Numbered from the stretch's first letter, positions 25,341-33,625 are shown. The stretch: DNA of 41,741 nt from CAZUVM01 sp964623885 (GCA_964623885.1 CAZUVM010000164.1:1-41741), one strand, 5' to 3'. Numbers and translations: made by a program. The notes: generated from the sequence alone by a model not told the origin.

Positions 25341-26828
25341 ATGTTCGACGTCCGTTGTTTGATTTCAGCAGTACTCGCGAGCTGCCTCGTGACGGTCGGG
25401 GCCGGGGCACAGGCTCCCGTAACCATAACAATTAGAGCGGAAACCACTGGTATCGTCGTTCCTGGGGACTTTCTCGGTCTAAGCTTTGAGACTTCCAACC
25501 TCCTGCCTGACCGGAATGGGCACCACCTTTTCAGCCCCACAAACCAGCCGTTAATTCATCTCTTTCGGACGATAGGTATCAAGAGCCTCCGCATAGGCGG
25601 CGGCACGGCTGAACTCCCCAATTACGCTGTGCCCGGGCCGGCTGATATCGATCAATTATTTGCGTTTGCCGAGGCCGCGGATGTGCAAGTGATCTACACA
25701 CTACGTTTGTTAAACGGTGACAAAACTGCCACGGCAAGACTCGCGAAATACATCGCGGATGGTTATCCCTCGCGCCTCGTTTGCTTCTGCCTGGGAAACG
25801 AACCTGACTGGCATGCATATCACAGTTACCCGGGAAAAGCCGCTGACCCGGCAATCTTTGAAACCACGCCGGGCGTCCCTGGAAGCGCGTATGCGAGTTA
25901 CCTGGCGAAGTGGAACGCGTTCGCCAACGCAATTGCGAATGCTGTTCCCAAGGTGCATTTTGGCGGACCGGACACAGGCAGCAACTACCCGGTTCCCGGC
26001 GCTAAGGACACTGAGTATAACGGCGTGTCTTGGACGGAACAGTTTATCGAAGATAAACACGATGCGCATAGACTCGTCGGCGCTTTTCTGCATGATTATG
26101 TCGGCCAAAGCGCGGAGGGTCTGAGTGCACCCACCGCCATTGATGCTATGCTATCGCAGAACTGGCCTGAAACTCATTACCAGGCATTGTTCGATCATGT
26201 ACTGGCTCGCGTGCAACATCGGCAGATGACTTATCGATTCACGGAGTGCAACGATTATACCGGCGGGGTTGAGGGAGCCAGCAACGGCTACGCTTCGGCC
26301 TTGTGGGCGTTGGATTACCTGCACTGGCACGCTTCCCGTGGTTGTGCCGGAGTAAATTTCCACAATAAAAGATGGATCCGCACCTGCACCATCTACCAGG
26401 CCGCCGACAGCAGTTTCCGAATCAATCCCAAGGCCTACGGGCTGAAGGCGTTTGCCATGGGAAGTCATGGAGTCGTTGAGGGAGTTACCCTGGATAATCC
26501 CGGGGCCATTAACTTCACTGCCTATGCCGTGCGCGCTCGTGAAAACCATTTCCTCACCGTGATCAACAAGGAGCATGGTCCGAACGCGCGCGACGCGAAA
26601 GTGGCGCTTGTGCTTGAGCGTGCAACCAACGGGCTTGACATTATGTTTTTGGAAGCCTCCGACAAAAGCCCATCATCCAAAACCGGGGTGACACTTGGCG
26701 GGGGAACAATTTCCGCGACCGGTGATTGGGTGGGCCAGTGGCAGCCCGTCCAGTCAGTTCACGGCGGTAATTGCCTCGTCAACGTACCGGTGCTCTCGGC
26801 TGCAATCATCCGTATTCCGTCGCAATGA
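25341..26828 (+). CDS. Secreted GH79-like glycosidase (beta-glucuronidase/heparanase type)
   Basis: A 495-residue exported glycosidase. Residues 1-24 form a signal peptide. The TIM barrel begins after LGLSFETSNLLPDRNG, shows the RIGGGTAE motif, the acid/base Glu154 in GNEPDW, a VGAFLHDYVGQ strand, and the likely nucleophile Glu302 in RFTECND. This set and the beta-sandwich C-terminus resemble GH79 enzymes, which remove glucuronate or 4-O-methylglucuronate from arabinogalactan and proteoglycan; GH30 or GH39 would be alternatives. The start lies 3 nt past the aldolase stop. The TGA overlaps the ATG of the GH2 gene (ATGA at 26825-26828), so both enzymes are probably made in step. Secretion fits with a role outside the cytoplasm before uptake by the symporter. 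Confidence 0.82.
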   Translation: MFDVRCLISAVLASCLVTVGAGAQAPVTITIRAETTGIVVPGDFLGLSFETSNLLPDRNGHHLFSPTNQPLIHLFRTIGIKSLRIGGGTAELPNYAVPGPADIDQLFAFAEAADVQVIYTLRLLNGDKTATARLAKYIADGYPSRLVCFCLGNEPDWHAYHSYPGKAADPAIFETTPGVPGSAYASYLAKWNAFANAIANAVPKVHFGGPDTGSNYPVPGAKDTEYNGVSWTEQFIEDKHDAHRLVGAFLHDYVGQSAEGLSAPTAIDAMLSQNWPETHYQALFDHVLARVQHRQMTYRFTECNDYTGGVEGASNGYASALWALDYLHWHASRGCAGVNFHNKRWIRTCTIYQAADSSFRINPKAYGLKAFAMGSHGVVEGVTLDNPGAINFTAYAVRARENHFLTVINKEHGPNARDAKVALVLERATNGLDIMFLEASDKSPSSKTGVTLGGGTISATGDWVGQWQPVQSVHGGNCLVNVPVLSAAIIRIPSQ

Positions 26829-29248
26829 ACACAAAGAATCGCATGATCCATACCCGCAAAGTTTCGCGCCGTGAATTCGTCCAACGTTGCGCGTTGGGCA
26901 CGATGGCGGTGGCCTCAGTTCCCATTCTGGGCTGCCGGAGCGGCACCACATCAACCGCGCGCGCCAATCGGCCGGCTAGCCGGGTGATTCCCTTGGATCG
27001 CGACTGGCGGTTCGGCGGCAAATTCGACCCGGCCGCAAGTGCTGCACAGTTTGATGATCGCGCCTTTTCACCAGTAACGTTGCCTCACTGCGTGGCGAAG
27101 CTCTCCTGGCAAAATTGGGACCCGGCGAGTTGGCAGGACGTTTGGATCTATCGTCGCCACTTCAACTTACCCGCGGACTTCAAAGGCCTGCGGGTTTTTC
27201 TGCATTTCGACGGCGTGATGGTCGGCACGACTCCCACCATCAACGGCCACACGTTGCCGCAGCATTTGGGCGGTTATCTGCCGTCGCGGTACGAAATCAC
27301 CGATTGGTTGTCCGAAGGCGACAACGTGCTGGCGGTCGCGGTGGATTCCCGCTGGAAGAACGTCCCCCCGGAGGGCGCTCCTGACGGAGCGAAGAAGGTC
27401 GATTACCTCGAGGCGGGCGGCATCTACCGCTCTGTTCGGCTGGAAGCGGTGCCTCCTGTTTATATCCAGGATGTCTTTGCGAAACCAATTAAGGTGCTGG
27501 ATTCCGATCGGCGCGTTGAAGTCCTCTGCACGTTCGACGCGGTCGCGCCATTGACCGACCCGGCGCGAGTCCGCGTCGAGTTAAGGAGCGGCGCCCACGT
27601 CGTGGCGCACGCAGAACAAACGTTGCGCATTGATTCGGCCGGGAAAAAACAAGTCACGCTCACTTTATCGAAGCTTGGTAACATCGCGCTTTGGGAAGTG
27701 GCTTCGCCTCGTCTCTACGATGTCGTGACGACGCTTTATGTTTCTGGACGACCGATTCATGATTACCGCGCTCGCATTGGCTTTCGGGACGCGCGTTTTT
27801 CACTCGACGGATTTTTCCTTAACGGCCGCCGATTGCAGCTTTTCGGACTGAATCGTCACGAGATTTATCCATACGTCGGGGGCGCGATGCCCGCGAGGGT
27901 CCTGCGCCGAGACGCGGAAATCCTGCGGCGTGACTTCAACTGCAACGTCGTACGGTGTTCCCATTATCCGCAATCGGAGGCTTTTCTGAATGCCTGCGAT
28001 GAGTTGGGTTTGATGGTTTGGGAAGAAGTGCCTGGCTGGCAATACGTCGGCGATGATACCTGGAAAGACTTCCTGGTGCGCGATGTGCAGGACATGATTC
28101 GGCGGGACCGCAATCACCCTGCAATCGTTATCTGGGGCACCCGCGCCAATGAAACGACGAATGAAGTGGAACTGTATCGTCGGACGAGAGCGGCGGCCAA
28201 GGCGCTCGACGACTCCCGTCCCGATTCCGGTTCAATGACCCCCAATTCTCGCAAAAACTGGCAACAAGAGTGGCACCAGGACGTTTTTGCCTATGATGAT
28301 TACCATGCGCGTCCTGACGGGAGCGTTGGAATTGAGGACCCGACGCCGGGTGTGCCGTATTTCCTGGCCGAGGCGGTGGGTCAGTTCAACTATACAAATA
28401 GGAAAAACTTTGACTCCAAATATCGACGGGCCGGAGACGCTGCGTTACAGCGGGCACAGGCGCTGCGTCACGCTCAAGCTCACGATCGCGCCGCCGCCAA
28501 CCCGCGCAGTTGCGGGGTCATTGCCTGGTGCGGATTTGATTATGCGAGCTTGATTAATCCGTTCAACGGCGTGAAATGCCCCGGCATTGCCGATGTTTTC
28601 CGGATTCCGAAATTGGGAGCGTCTTTTTATCTGGCACAGGTCAGTCCAAAGGTCAGGCCGGTCATTCAGCCGAACTTTTATTGGGATTTCGGGCCGCAAA
28701 CCCCTCGAGGACCAGGGAAGCGAGCGGTGATTTTCTCGAATTGCGAACGGTTAGAGTTGTTTATCGACGGCCACCAGCACGCAACGCTCCACCCGGATAA
28801 AGCCGGCTTTCCTCACATTGAGCATTCCCCTTTCTTCGCCGACCTCGAACTCGACGGTAGCGCCTTTCCTGAGTTGCGGATTGATGGTTATGCCAACGGC
28901 CGATTGATCCTTTCGCGATCGTTTTCCTCCGACCCGGCGCACGACCGGTTTGTATTGCAGGCCGACGACGCTGAATTAACCGCGGACGGCTCGGACGCCA
29001 CTCGTTTAGTGTTCAAAGTTGTGGATAAGTATGGTGCTGACCGCGCCTTCGCAGGCGGCGCAGTATCGTTTGAACTCTCTGGAGCCGGGGTAATTGTTGG
29101 CGACAATCCTTTTATAATAGGCGAATCTGGCGGGGTGGGCGCGGTTTGGCTGCGGACGCTCCCGGATAAGCCTGGTCAGATCACGGCAAAGGCGGTTCAC
29201 TCTGCTCTGGGCCCGGCAACAGTCACCATCAAAACTGTCACCACATAG
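26825..29248 (+). CDS. GH2 glycosidase (beta-galactosidase type) with Tat/lipobox signal
   Basis: An 807-residue exported enzyme. The ATG at 26825 overlaps the previous stop. Its N-terminus has a twin-arginine motif (SRREFVQRC) and a lipobox-like ILGC at about residue 40, so it is probably a folded protein exported by Tat and then lipid-anchored. The GH2 sequence runs as a jelly-roll sugar-binding part (about 55-200, with YRRHFNLP and YEITDWLSEGDNVLAVAVD), an Ig-like part, then the TIM barrel (about 305-610) with GLNRHEIYP, RCSHYPQSEAFLNACDELG, the acid/base Glu443 in ANET, and the likely nucleophile Glu516 in FLAEAVG. A C-terminal Ig-like region ends the chain. A beta-galactosidase, beta-glucuronidase or beta-mannosidase specificity are all possible. 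Confidence 0.9.
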   Translation: MNTKNRMIHTRKVSRREFVQRCALGTMAVASVPILGCRSGTTSTARANRPASRVIPLDRDWRFGGKFDPAASAAQFDDRAFSPVTLPHCVAKLSWQNWDPASWQDVWIYRRHFNLPADFKGLRVFLHFDGVMVGTTPTINGHTLPQHLGGYLPSRYEITDWLSEGDNVLAVAVDSRWKNVPPEGAPDGAKKVDYLEAGGIYRSVRLEAVPPVYIQDVFAKPIKVLDSDRRVEVLCTFDAVAPLTDPARVRVELRSGAHVVAHAEQTLRIDSAGKKQVTLTLSKLGNIALWEVASPRLYDVVTTLYVSGRPIHDYRARIGFRDARFSLDGFFLNGRRLQLFGLNRHEIYPYVGGAMPARVLRRDAEILRRDFNCNVVRCSHYPQSEAFLNACDELGLMVWEEVPGWQYVGDDTWKDFLVRDVQDMIRRDRNHPAIVIWGTRANETTNEVELYRRTRAAAKALDDSRPDSGSMTPNSRKNWQQEWHQDVFAYDDYHARPDGSVGIEDPTPGVPYFLAEAVGQFNYTNRKNFDSKYRRAGDAALQRAQALRHAQAHDRAAANPRSCGVIAWCGFDYASLINPFNGVKCPGIADVFRIPKLGASFYLAQVSPKVRPVIQPNFYWDFGPQTPRGPGKRAVIFSNCERLELFIDGHQHATLHPDKAGFPHIEHSPFFADLELDGSAFPELRIDGYANGRLILSRSFSSDPAHDRFVLQADDAELTADGSDATRLVFKVVDKYGADRAFAGGAVSFELSGAGVIVGDNPFIIGESGGVGAVWLRTLPDKPGQITAKAVHSALGPATVTIKTVTT

Positions 29249-29303
29249 TCAAAAGAGATTTCTCGGGCGGTTTGTCCGGGAAAATGCTAAGTTGTTGAAT
29301 GGG

Positions 29304-29309
29304 TATAAT
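29304..29309 (+). promoter_or_regulatory. -10 element (perfect TATAAT) before the zinc-finger gene
   Basis: TATAAT lies 23 nt before the ATG at 29333, which would give a 17-nt leader. No good -35 hexamer stands at 16-18 nt upstream; TTGTCC at 29272 is too far. It is at best a weak or activator-dependent promoter. Confidence 0.35.
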
Positions 29310-29332
29310 GTTTGGTTTCAGAATACAGCGGA

Positions 29333-29569
29333 ATGTCTTCTAAATATCGGAAACGAAAGCGGGCGCGGCAATCAGGCGCGGGCGGAAACAGAAGTCACTT
29401 ACCACCATTGATGGATCAACCGGTTACCGATCCAGGCACAACGGTACCTTGCCCCATTTGCCGACATCCGGTTGATCGTAAGCGACTGCACTTTCACATG
29501 GTCAGGTTCCATGGCGCCGCCATGCGCGCCAGGCCGGGCCCCAGCACACCGGGCTCCAGTACGGCTTAG
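29333..29569 (+). CDS. Small C2H2-type zinc-finger protein
   Basis: A 78-residue basic protein. It begins with a cluster of Lys and Arg (MSSKYRKRKRARQ), and residues 40-61 hold a C-X2-C-X11-H-X4-H pattern (CPIC...HFHMVRFHG), which would bind one zinc in the manner of C2H2 fingers. A Pro/Ser/Gly tail follows. Such fingers are uncommon in bacteria apart from the Ros/MucR type, which this is not. A DNA- or RNA-binding role is inferred from the charge and the finger. It lies 84 nt after the GH2 gene with a TATAAT between them, and is followed by a hairpin. The start at 29333 was preferred to one at 29312 because of GCGGAATG at the start codon. It could still be a chance frame, though the Cys/His spacing speaks against it. 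Confidence 0.65.
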   Translation: MSSKYRKRKRARQSGAGGNRSHLPPLMDQPVTDPGTTVPCPICRHPVDRKRLHFHMVRFHGAAMRARPGPSTPGSSTA

Positions 29570-29595
29570 CGACCCAATCGCTCGGTCAGGCAAAA

Positions 29596-29637
29596 CCCTT
29601 GGGGTCAATACCCCATGGGCGAAGGTCTTTCTTTTAT
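29596..29637 (+). terminator. Likely terminator after the zinc-finger gene
   Basis: CCCTTGGGGT (29596-29605) pairs with ACCCCATGGG (29610-29619) with one mismatch and a CAAT loop. A T-rich stretch TCTTTCTTTTA follows 7 nt later. Confidence 0.5.
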
Positions 29638-29684
29638 TTAGCTTCGAAGATGCAGGCTGGAATGAGTCGGGTGGTTTCTCTCGA

Positions 29685-29711
29685 TTGCTTCAGCGTATTT
29701 CTGTTTATATT
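29685..29711 (+). promoter_or_regulatory. Promoter-like element before the coiled-coil gene
   Basis: TTGCTT at 29685-29690 and TATATT at 29706-29711 are spaced by 15 nt. The ATG is 12 nt after the -10, so the leader would be about 6 nt. Confidence 0.45.
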
Positions 29712-29723
29712 TCCCTCATTATT

Positions 29724-30131
29724 ATGGTGTTACTTAAGCAATTGAGAGCAGAGGAAAAAAGCGCCATCCAGCAGCGCCAGGTCCTCTCGGAACTGAATGG
29801 CATCGTAAGGGATATCGAGCGATGCGAGCGGACGATTGGCGAGCTTCAGGAAGAATTATCGGGGATTAACACGAAGCACCATGGACCACGCGATACTCGC
29901 CAGGATATTGCCTACCTGACCGCCTTATTGGTCTGCGCGAAAAAGAAGCTCGGTTGGGAAAAGCAGATAGCCAGTCTGCAAAAGCGAACGCCGGCGGTGC
30001 TGCAGCACATGTCAGCGCTCTTGAATGACCCGCTTAATCCTCCATCCGAAAAGACCCGGGCGGAGATGCTGCAAGCTCTGCAACTGGTGCAAGCGGCTAT
30101 GGAACGCCTGCAATCGGTTAAGCCGCAATAG
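29724..30131 (+). CDS. Soluble coiled-coil protein
   Basis: A 135-residue soluble protein of unknown function. It is mostly helical: residues 1-55 form one amphipathic coiled coil (LRAEEKSAIQQRQVLSELNG), residues 70-110 a second, and LNPPSEKTRAEMLQALQLVQ a third. There is no membrane helix and no catalytic motif. The ATG at 29724 was chosen because earlier in-frame starts would read through the preceding hairpin region and give residues without coding character, and a promoter-like element stands just before it. It converges with clpX, its stop lying 3 nt from the clpX stop. Confidence 0.72.
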   Translation: MVLLKQLRAEEKSAIQQRQVLSELNGIVRDIERCERTIGELQEELSGINTKHHGPRDTRQDIAYLTALLVCAKKKLGWEKQIASLQKRTPAVLQHMSALLNDPLNPPSEKTRAEMLQALQLVQAAMERLQSVKPQ

Positions 30132-30134
30132 CGC

Positions 30135-31424
30135 TCAAGCCGCAGCCCGGCCCTGCTTGCGCCGGATGAGAGGCTTGGAGACGCCAGTCACCACGGCGCG
30201 CGTAATGTCCACATGCACGATGTCCTCGCTGCCAGGGACATCATACATGACGTCGAGCATCAGCTTCTCCAGCAGACTCCGCAAAGCGCGCGCGCCGGTG
30301 CCTTTTTTCAAGGCCTGACAGGCCAGTTCGTGCAGGGCGTCTTCCGAAAACTCCAACTCAACGCCTTCCATCGCCATCAGCTTGGCGTATTGCTTGGTCA
30401 GCGCGTTGCGCGTTTCCGTAAGAATCGAAACGAGCTGCGGCTCGGTTAACTCCGCCAAAACCGTGACCATCGGCAGACGGCCAATGAATTCGGGAATAAA
30501 ACCAAAACTCAGCAAATCCTCAGGCTCGACGTATTGAAGAATCTCCTGCCGGCTGATGGAAGCGCTTTGCGCATTGTCTTCCGCGGCGCGAAAACCAAGC
30601 ACGTTCTTGCCCATTCGCCGGTGAATGATGCGTTCCAGGCCGACAAAGGCGCCGCCGCAAATAAACAGGATGTCGCGGGTGTCAACGCGAATGTACTCCT
30701 GTTGAGGATGCTTGCGTCCGCCCTGGGGCGGCACGTTGCAAGTGGTGCCCTCCAGGATCTTCAGCAGCGCCTGCTGAACTCCTTCGCCGGAAACATCCCG
30801 CGTGATTGAGACGTTTTCCGTCTTGCGGGCGATCTTATCGATTTCGTCGATGTAGACGATTCCCCGTTGCGCGCGCTTCACGTCATAATCGGCATTCTGC
30901 AGCAGGCGCAGAATGATATTTTCGACGTCCTCACCAACGTAGCCGGCCTCGGTCAGCGTGGTGGCGTCTGCGATGGCAAACGGGACATCGAGGATTTGGG
31001 CCAGGGTACGGGCCAGAAGAGTTTTGCCGGAACCAGTCGGGCCGATCATGAGAATATTGCTCTTCTCGATCTCGACATTGGCATGGGGATCCGGGGTCGC
31101 CGGAGCGGACTCTTCGGGGTTCACCGAAGGCTCCTGAAGGATGCGCTTGTAATGATTGTGAACGGCGACCGCGAGAGTTTTCTTCGCATGCTCCTGGCCG
31201 ACACAATTCAGATCCAGCTGGCGCTTGATTTCCGCCGGCTTCGGAATGCTGATCTTGGGTTTTTGCTTCCGAACCTGCGACGCAAATTCCTTGTCCAGGA
31301 CTTGTTTGCAGAGAATGACGCAGTTGTCGCAGATGAAAACGCCAGGACCGGCGATGAGTTTTTTGACTTCGGCGTGAGATTTACCGCAAAAGCTGCAGAG
31401 CGTAATATTGGTCGGGCGAGCCAT
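30135..31424 (-). CDS. clpX: ATP-dependent Clp protease ATP-binding subunit ClpX
   Basis: A 429-residue AAA+ unfoldase that recognises substrates and threads them into ClpP. The N-terminal zinc domain has LCSFCGKS and the second pair in ICDNCVILC. The AAA+ core shows Walker A GPTGSGKT, the pore loop AGYVGEDVE, Walker B VYIDEIDKI, an IGF-like loop region for ClpP docking, and sensor 2 in GARALRS. The length agrees with other ClpX proteins. The gene lies 8 nt downstream of clpP, so the two form the usual operon. It lacks trigger factor as a neighbour, unlike the layout in many proteobacteria. Confidence 0.98.
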   Translation of the reverse strand: MARPTNITLCSFCGKSHAEVKKLIAGPGVFICDNCVILCKQVLDKEFASQVRKQKPKISIPKPAEIKRQLDLNCVGQEHAKKTLAVAVHNHYKRILQEPSVNPEESAPATPDPHANVEIEKSNILMIGPTGSGKTLLARTLAQILDVPFAIADATTLTEAGYVGEDVENIILRLLQNADYDVKRAQRGIVYIDEIDKIARKTENVSITRDVSGEGVQQALLKILEGTTCNVPPQGGRKHPQQEYIRVDTRDILFICGGAFVGLERIIHRRMGKNVLGFRAAEDNAQSASISRQEILQYVEPEDLLSFGFIPEFIGRLPMVTVLAELTEPQLVSILTETRNALTKQYAKLMAMEGVELEFSEDALHELACQALKKGTGARALRSLLEKLMLDVMYDVPGSEDIVHVDITRAVVTGVSKPLIRRKQGRAAA

Positions 31425-31432
31425 CGCGCAGC

Positions 31433-32071
31433 TTATTTGTCCGCCAGGTTAGTGGCCCGTTGGTCAGCCAGACCTGGAATCTCCTTGCGTGATTGGACGA
31501 CCTCGTCGACCAGTCCGTAGGACTTCGCTTCTTCAGAAGTCATGAAGTTATCGCGGTCAGTGTCCTTTTCAACCTGGTCGATCGAGCGCCCGCAATGCTT
31601 GGCGATGATGCTGTTGAGGCGCTGCTTCAATCGGAGCATGTAGCGGACGCGGATCTCAACATCGCTGGCCGGGCCTTCGGCCCCACCCAGGATCTGGTGG
31701 ATCATGATATTGGAGTTTGGCAGGGCGTAGCGCTTGCCTTTGGTGCCGCCGCAAAGCAAGACCGCCCCCATGCTCGCGGCCTGGCCGATACAATACGTAT
31801 TCACGTCACAGGTCAGAAACTGCATGGTGTCATAGATCGCAAGCCCCGCGGTGACACTGCCGCCAGGCGAATTGATATAGAGGTGGATGTCCTTTTTCGG
31901 ATCCGTCATCTGCAAAAACAGCAGTTGCGCGATGATCAGGTTAGCGACCATATCATCAACCGGAGTTCCCAGGAACACGATCCGGTCCACCAGCAGGCGC
32001 GAATAAATGTCATACCCGCGCTCGCCACGGCCGGTCTGTTCGACCACCATCGGCACTAAGAAATTATCCAT
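31433..32071 (-). CDS. clpP: ATP-dependent Clp protease proteolytic subunit ClpP
   Basis: A 212-residue serine peptidase that forms the tetradecameric Clp chamber. The triad is readable as Ser100 in IGQAASMGA, His125 in NIMIHQ and Asp174 in DTDRDNF. The N-terminal motif YDIYSRLLVDRIVFLG and LYINSPGGSV are diagnostic. The start ATG gives a chain of normal length with a short propeptide-like beginning. It leads the clpP-clpX operon. A promoter-like TTGACC/TATAGC pair stands about 25-50 nt upstream. Confidence 0.98.
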   Translation of the reverse strand: MDNFLVPMVVEQTGRGERGYDIYSRLLVDRIVFLGTPVDDMVANLIIAQLLFLQMTDPKKDIHLYINSPGGSVTAGLAIYDTMQFLTCDVNTYCIGQAASMGAVLLCGGTKGKRYALPNSNIMIHQILGGAEGPASDVEIRVRYMLRLKQRLNSIIAKHCGRSIDQVEKDTDRDNFMTSEEAKSYGLVDEVVQSRKEIPGLADQRATNLADK

Positions 32072-32093
32072 AACGCTTATTCTCTAATCACAG

Positions 32094-32122
32094 AAGCTAT
32101 AGGACCTTGCGATGCAGGTCAA
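32094..32122 (-). promoter_or_regulatory. clpP promoter
   Basis: On the minus strand TTGACC (32122-32117) is followed by TATAGC after 15 nt or by TAGCTT after 17 nt. The same ATAGCTTC sequence follows TTGACT upstream of rplM at 33102-33130. Confidence 0.5.
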
Positions 32123-32139
32123 GCCTTGGCAAAGATGAT

Positions 32140-32991
32140 TCACTCTGGTTGGCCGCCGATAAGGGAAGCGTAGCCCTCCCGGAAGGTCGGGTACTTCAGG
32201 GAATATCCTAATTCGCTGAGCAAACGTTGATTCGAAACCCGTTTGTTTGTCACGCCTCGCTTGGCGGACAGATCCGCCGGCTCGCCGGCCGGTAGCGGGC
32301 GTTTCAAGTGCTTGGCCAACCAGGCAAACAATTCGATTTCGGTCACCGGCTCGCTATCCACTAGATTATATACTTCAGCTGTCTGTCCGCTTTCCAGGGC
32401 GGCAATGATCGCTCCGCCGACATCGTCTCGGTGAACCATATTCAGGTAACGCTTGCCTGCGGCTTGCAGTCGCGCCTCACCCGCCAGGAACTGTTTGAGC
32501 CAATAACCGCGACCAGGACCATAGATACCTGCCACCCGCAAAACGACAGCGCCGCTCCTCCGCCACAGTTGTTCCGTTTCAAGCAGGATTTTGCCGGTCG
32601 CGAGAGCCGGTTCGGTAACGCTGGTTTCGTCCACCCACCCACCATCAGTTTGGCCGTAAACACTCGTGCTGCTGGTATAAACCACTTTGGTGGGCGCAAG
32701 CGTCGATAGCCAATCAACAATGTTACGAGACCCTTCCAGGTAAGCGCGCCGATAATCCTCAGAACCACCGCCAGCCGAGGATACGCAGTAGACTACCCAG
32801 TCAACAGTCGTCGGCAATGCTTTCAGACTCGCAGGTTCGGTCACGTCGGCGACGACCGGTTGGATGTGCAAAGCCGTCAGCTCAGTGCAGGAGCCCGCGC
32901 GACGCACGCCCCATACCAAGTGACCGCGCTCAGCCAGCACAGCACCCAGCGCCTGCCCAACATACCCACAGCCAACGATTAGCACGCGCAT
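32140..32991 (-). CDS. Atypical NAD(P)-dependent epimerase/dehydratase (SDR)
   Basis: A 283-residue cytoplasmic protein of the extended short-chain dehydrogenase fold. It starts with the dinucleotide-binding motif VLIVGCGYVGQALG and shows VVYTSSTSVYGQ and RVAGIYGPGRGYW. The usual catalytic YxxxK is not intact: the Lys is in ATGKILLETE but the residue four before it is Leu, as seen in YeeZ-like atypical members. It may therefore bind NAD without normal epimerase chemistry. The ATG at 32991 was chosen because it opens directly onto the first Rossmann strand; a much longer frame continues upstream but only as a shadow of rplM and rpsI. The ClpPX operon follows downstream on the same strand. Confidence 0.85.
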   Translation of the reverse strand: MRVLIVGCGYVGQALGAVLAERGHLVWGVRRAGSCTELTALHIQPVVADVTEPASLKALPTTVDWVVYCVSSAGGGSEDYRRAYLEGSRNIVDWLSTLAPTKVVYTSSTSVYGQTDGGWVDETSVTEPALATGKILLETEQLWRRSGAVVLRVAGIYGPGRGYWLKQFLAGEARLQAAGKRYLNMVHRDDVGGAIIAALESGQTAEVYNLVDSEPVTEIELFAWLAKHLKRPLPAGEPADLSAKRGVTNKRVSNQRLLSELGYSLKYPTFREGYASLIGGQPE

Positions 32992-33101
32992 AACCGGCCT
33001 AGAATGACGTAATCCGAACGCAGCGCCAAGCCGCACCCTGAAGTTATACGGCTGGTTGCATTTTCCTGCATTCCCAGGCGCTAAATTTGCTAAAAACTCT
33101 A

Positions 33102-33129
33102 TTGACTTGAGCCTTCTGTTTGATAGCTT
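33102..33129 (+). promoter_or_regulatory. Promoter-like element before rplM
   Basis: TTGACT at 33102-33107 is followed 16 nt later by TAGCTT at 33124-33129. The -10 is weak by E. coli standards, but the same ATAGCTTC occurs at the clpP promoter. The leader would be about 21 nt. Confidence 0.4.
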
Positions 33130-33156
33130 CCCCTCTCTTTTGATTTGGATTCTGAG

Positions 33157-33591
33157 ATGAAGACGCATTTGCCGAAAGTGAACCTCGACGCGCGTAAGTG
33201 GCATGTGATTGATGCCAACGGCGCGGTGTTGGGCCGGTTGGCCGCCCAGGTCGCCAATATTCTCCGCGGGAAAGACAAGCCTGTCTTTACGCCCCACCTC
33301 GACGCCGGCGATTTTGTAGTCGTCATCAACGCCGAAAAGGTCCTTGTCACGGGCAAAAAGGAAACCAAAAAGAAATTCATGACCTACTCGGGCTGGAAGG
33401 GCGGAGAAAAATACGCCTCGGTCGCCGAGCGCCGGGCGCGGCATCCGGAACTGTTGATTACCCATGCGGTTCGCGGGATGGTGCCGAAAAACCGTTTGGG
33501 TCGGGTTCTGATGACCAAGCTGAAGGTGTATAAGGGCGATAAACACCCGCACGCGGCACAAAAGCCCGAGATCACCGAGCCAGCCAAGTAG
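33157..33591 (+). CDS. rplM: 50S ribosomal protein L13
   Basis: A 144-residue ribosomal protein that takes part in early assembly of the large subunit. Family landmarks are WHVIDANGAVLGRLAAQVA, the GKDKP loop, GDFVVVINAEKV, the motif KKFMTYSGWKGG and AVRGMVPKNRLGR with its basic residues. The length is usual. The ATG at 33157 was preferred to the in-frame TTG at 33145 because L13 proteins start close to the KVNLDARKWHVID stretch. It is followed after 34 nt by rpsI, the conserved L13-S9 operon order. Confidence 0.97.
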   Translation: MKTHLPKVNLDARKWHVIDANGAVLGRLAAQVANILRGKDKPVFTPHLDAGDFVVVINAEKVLVTGKKETKKKFMTYSGWKGGEKYASVAERRARHPELLITHAVRGMVPKNRLGRVLMTKLKVYKGDKHPHAAQKPEITEPAK

Positions 33592-33625
33592 ACTTTCACG
33601 CGCACAGTCCAAGTCCTGATTCAGT

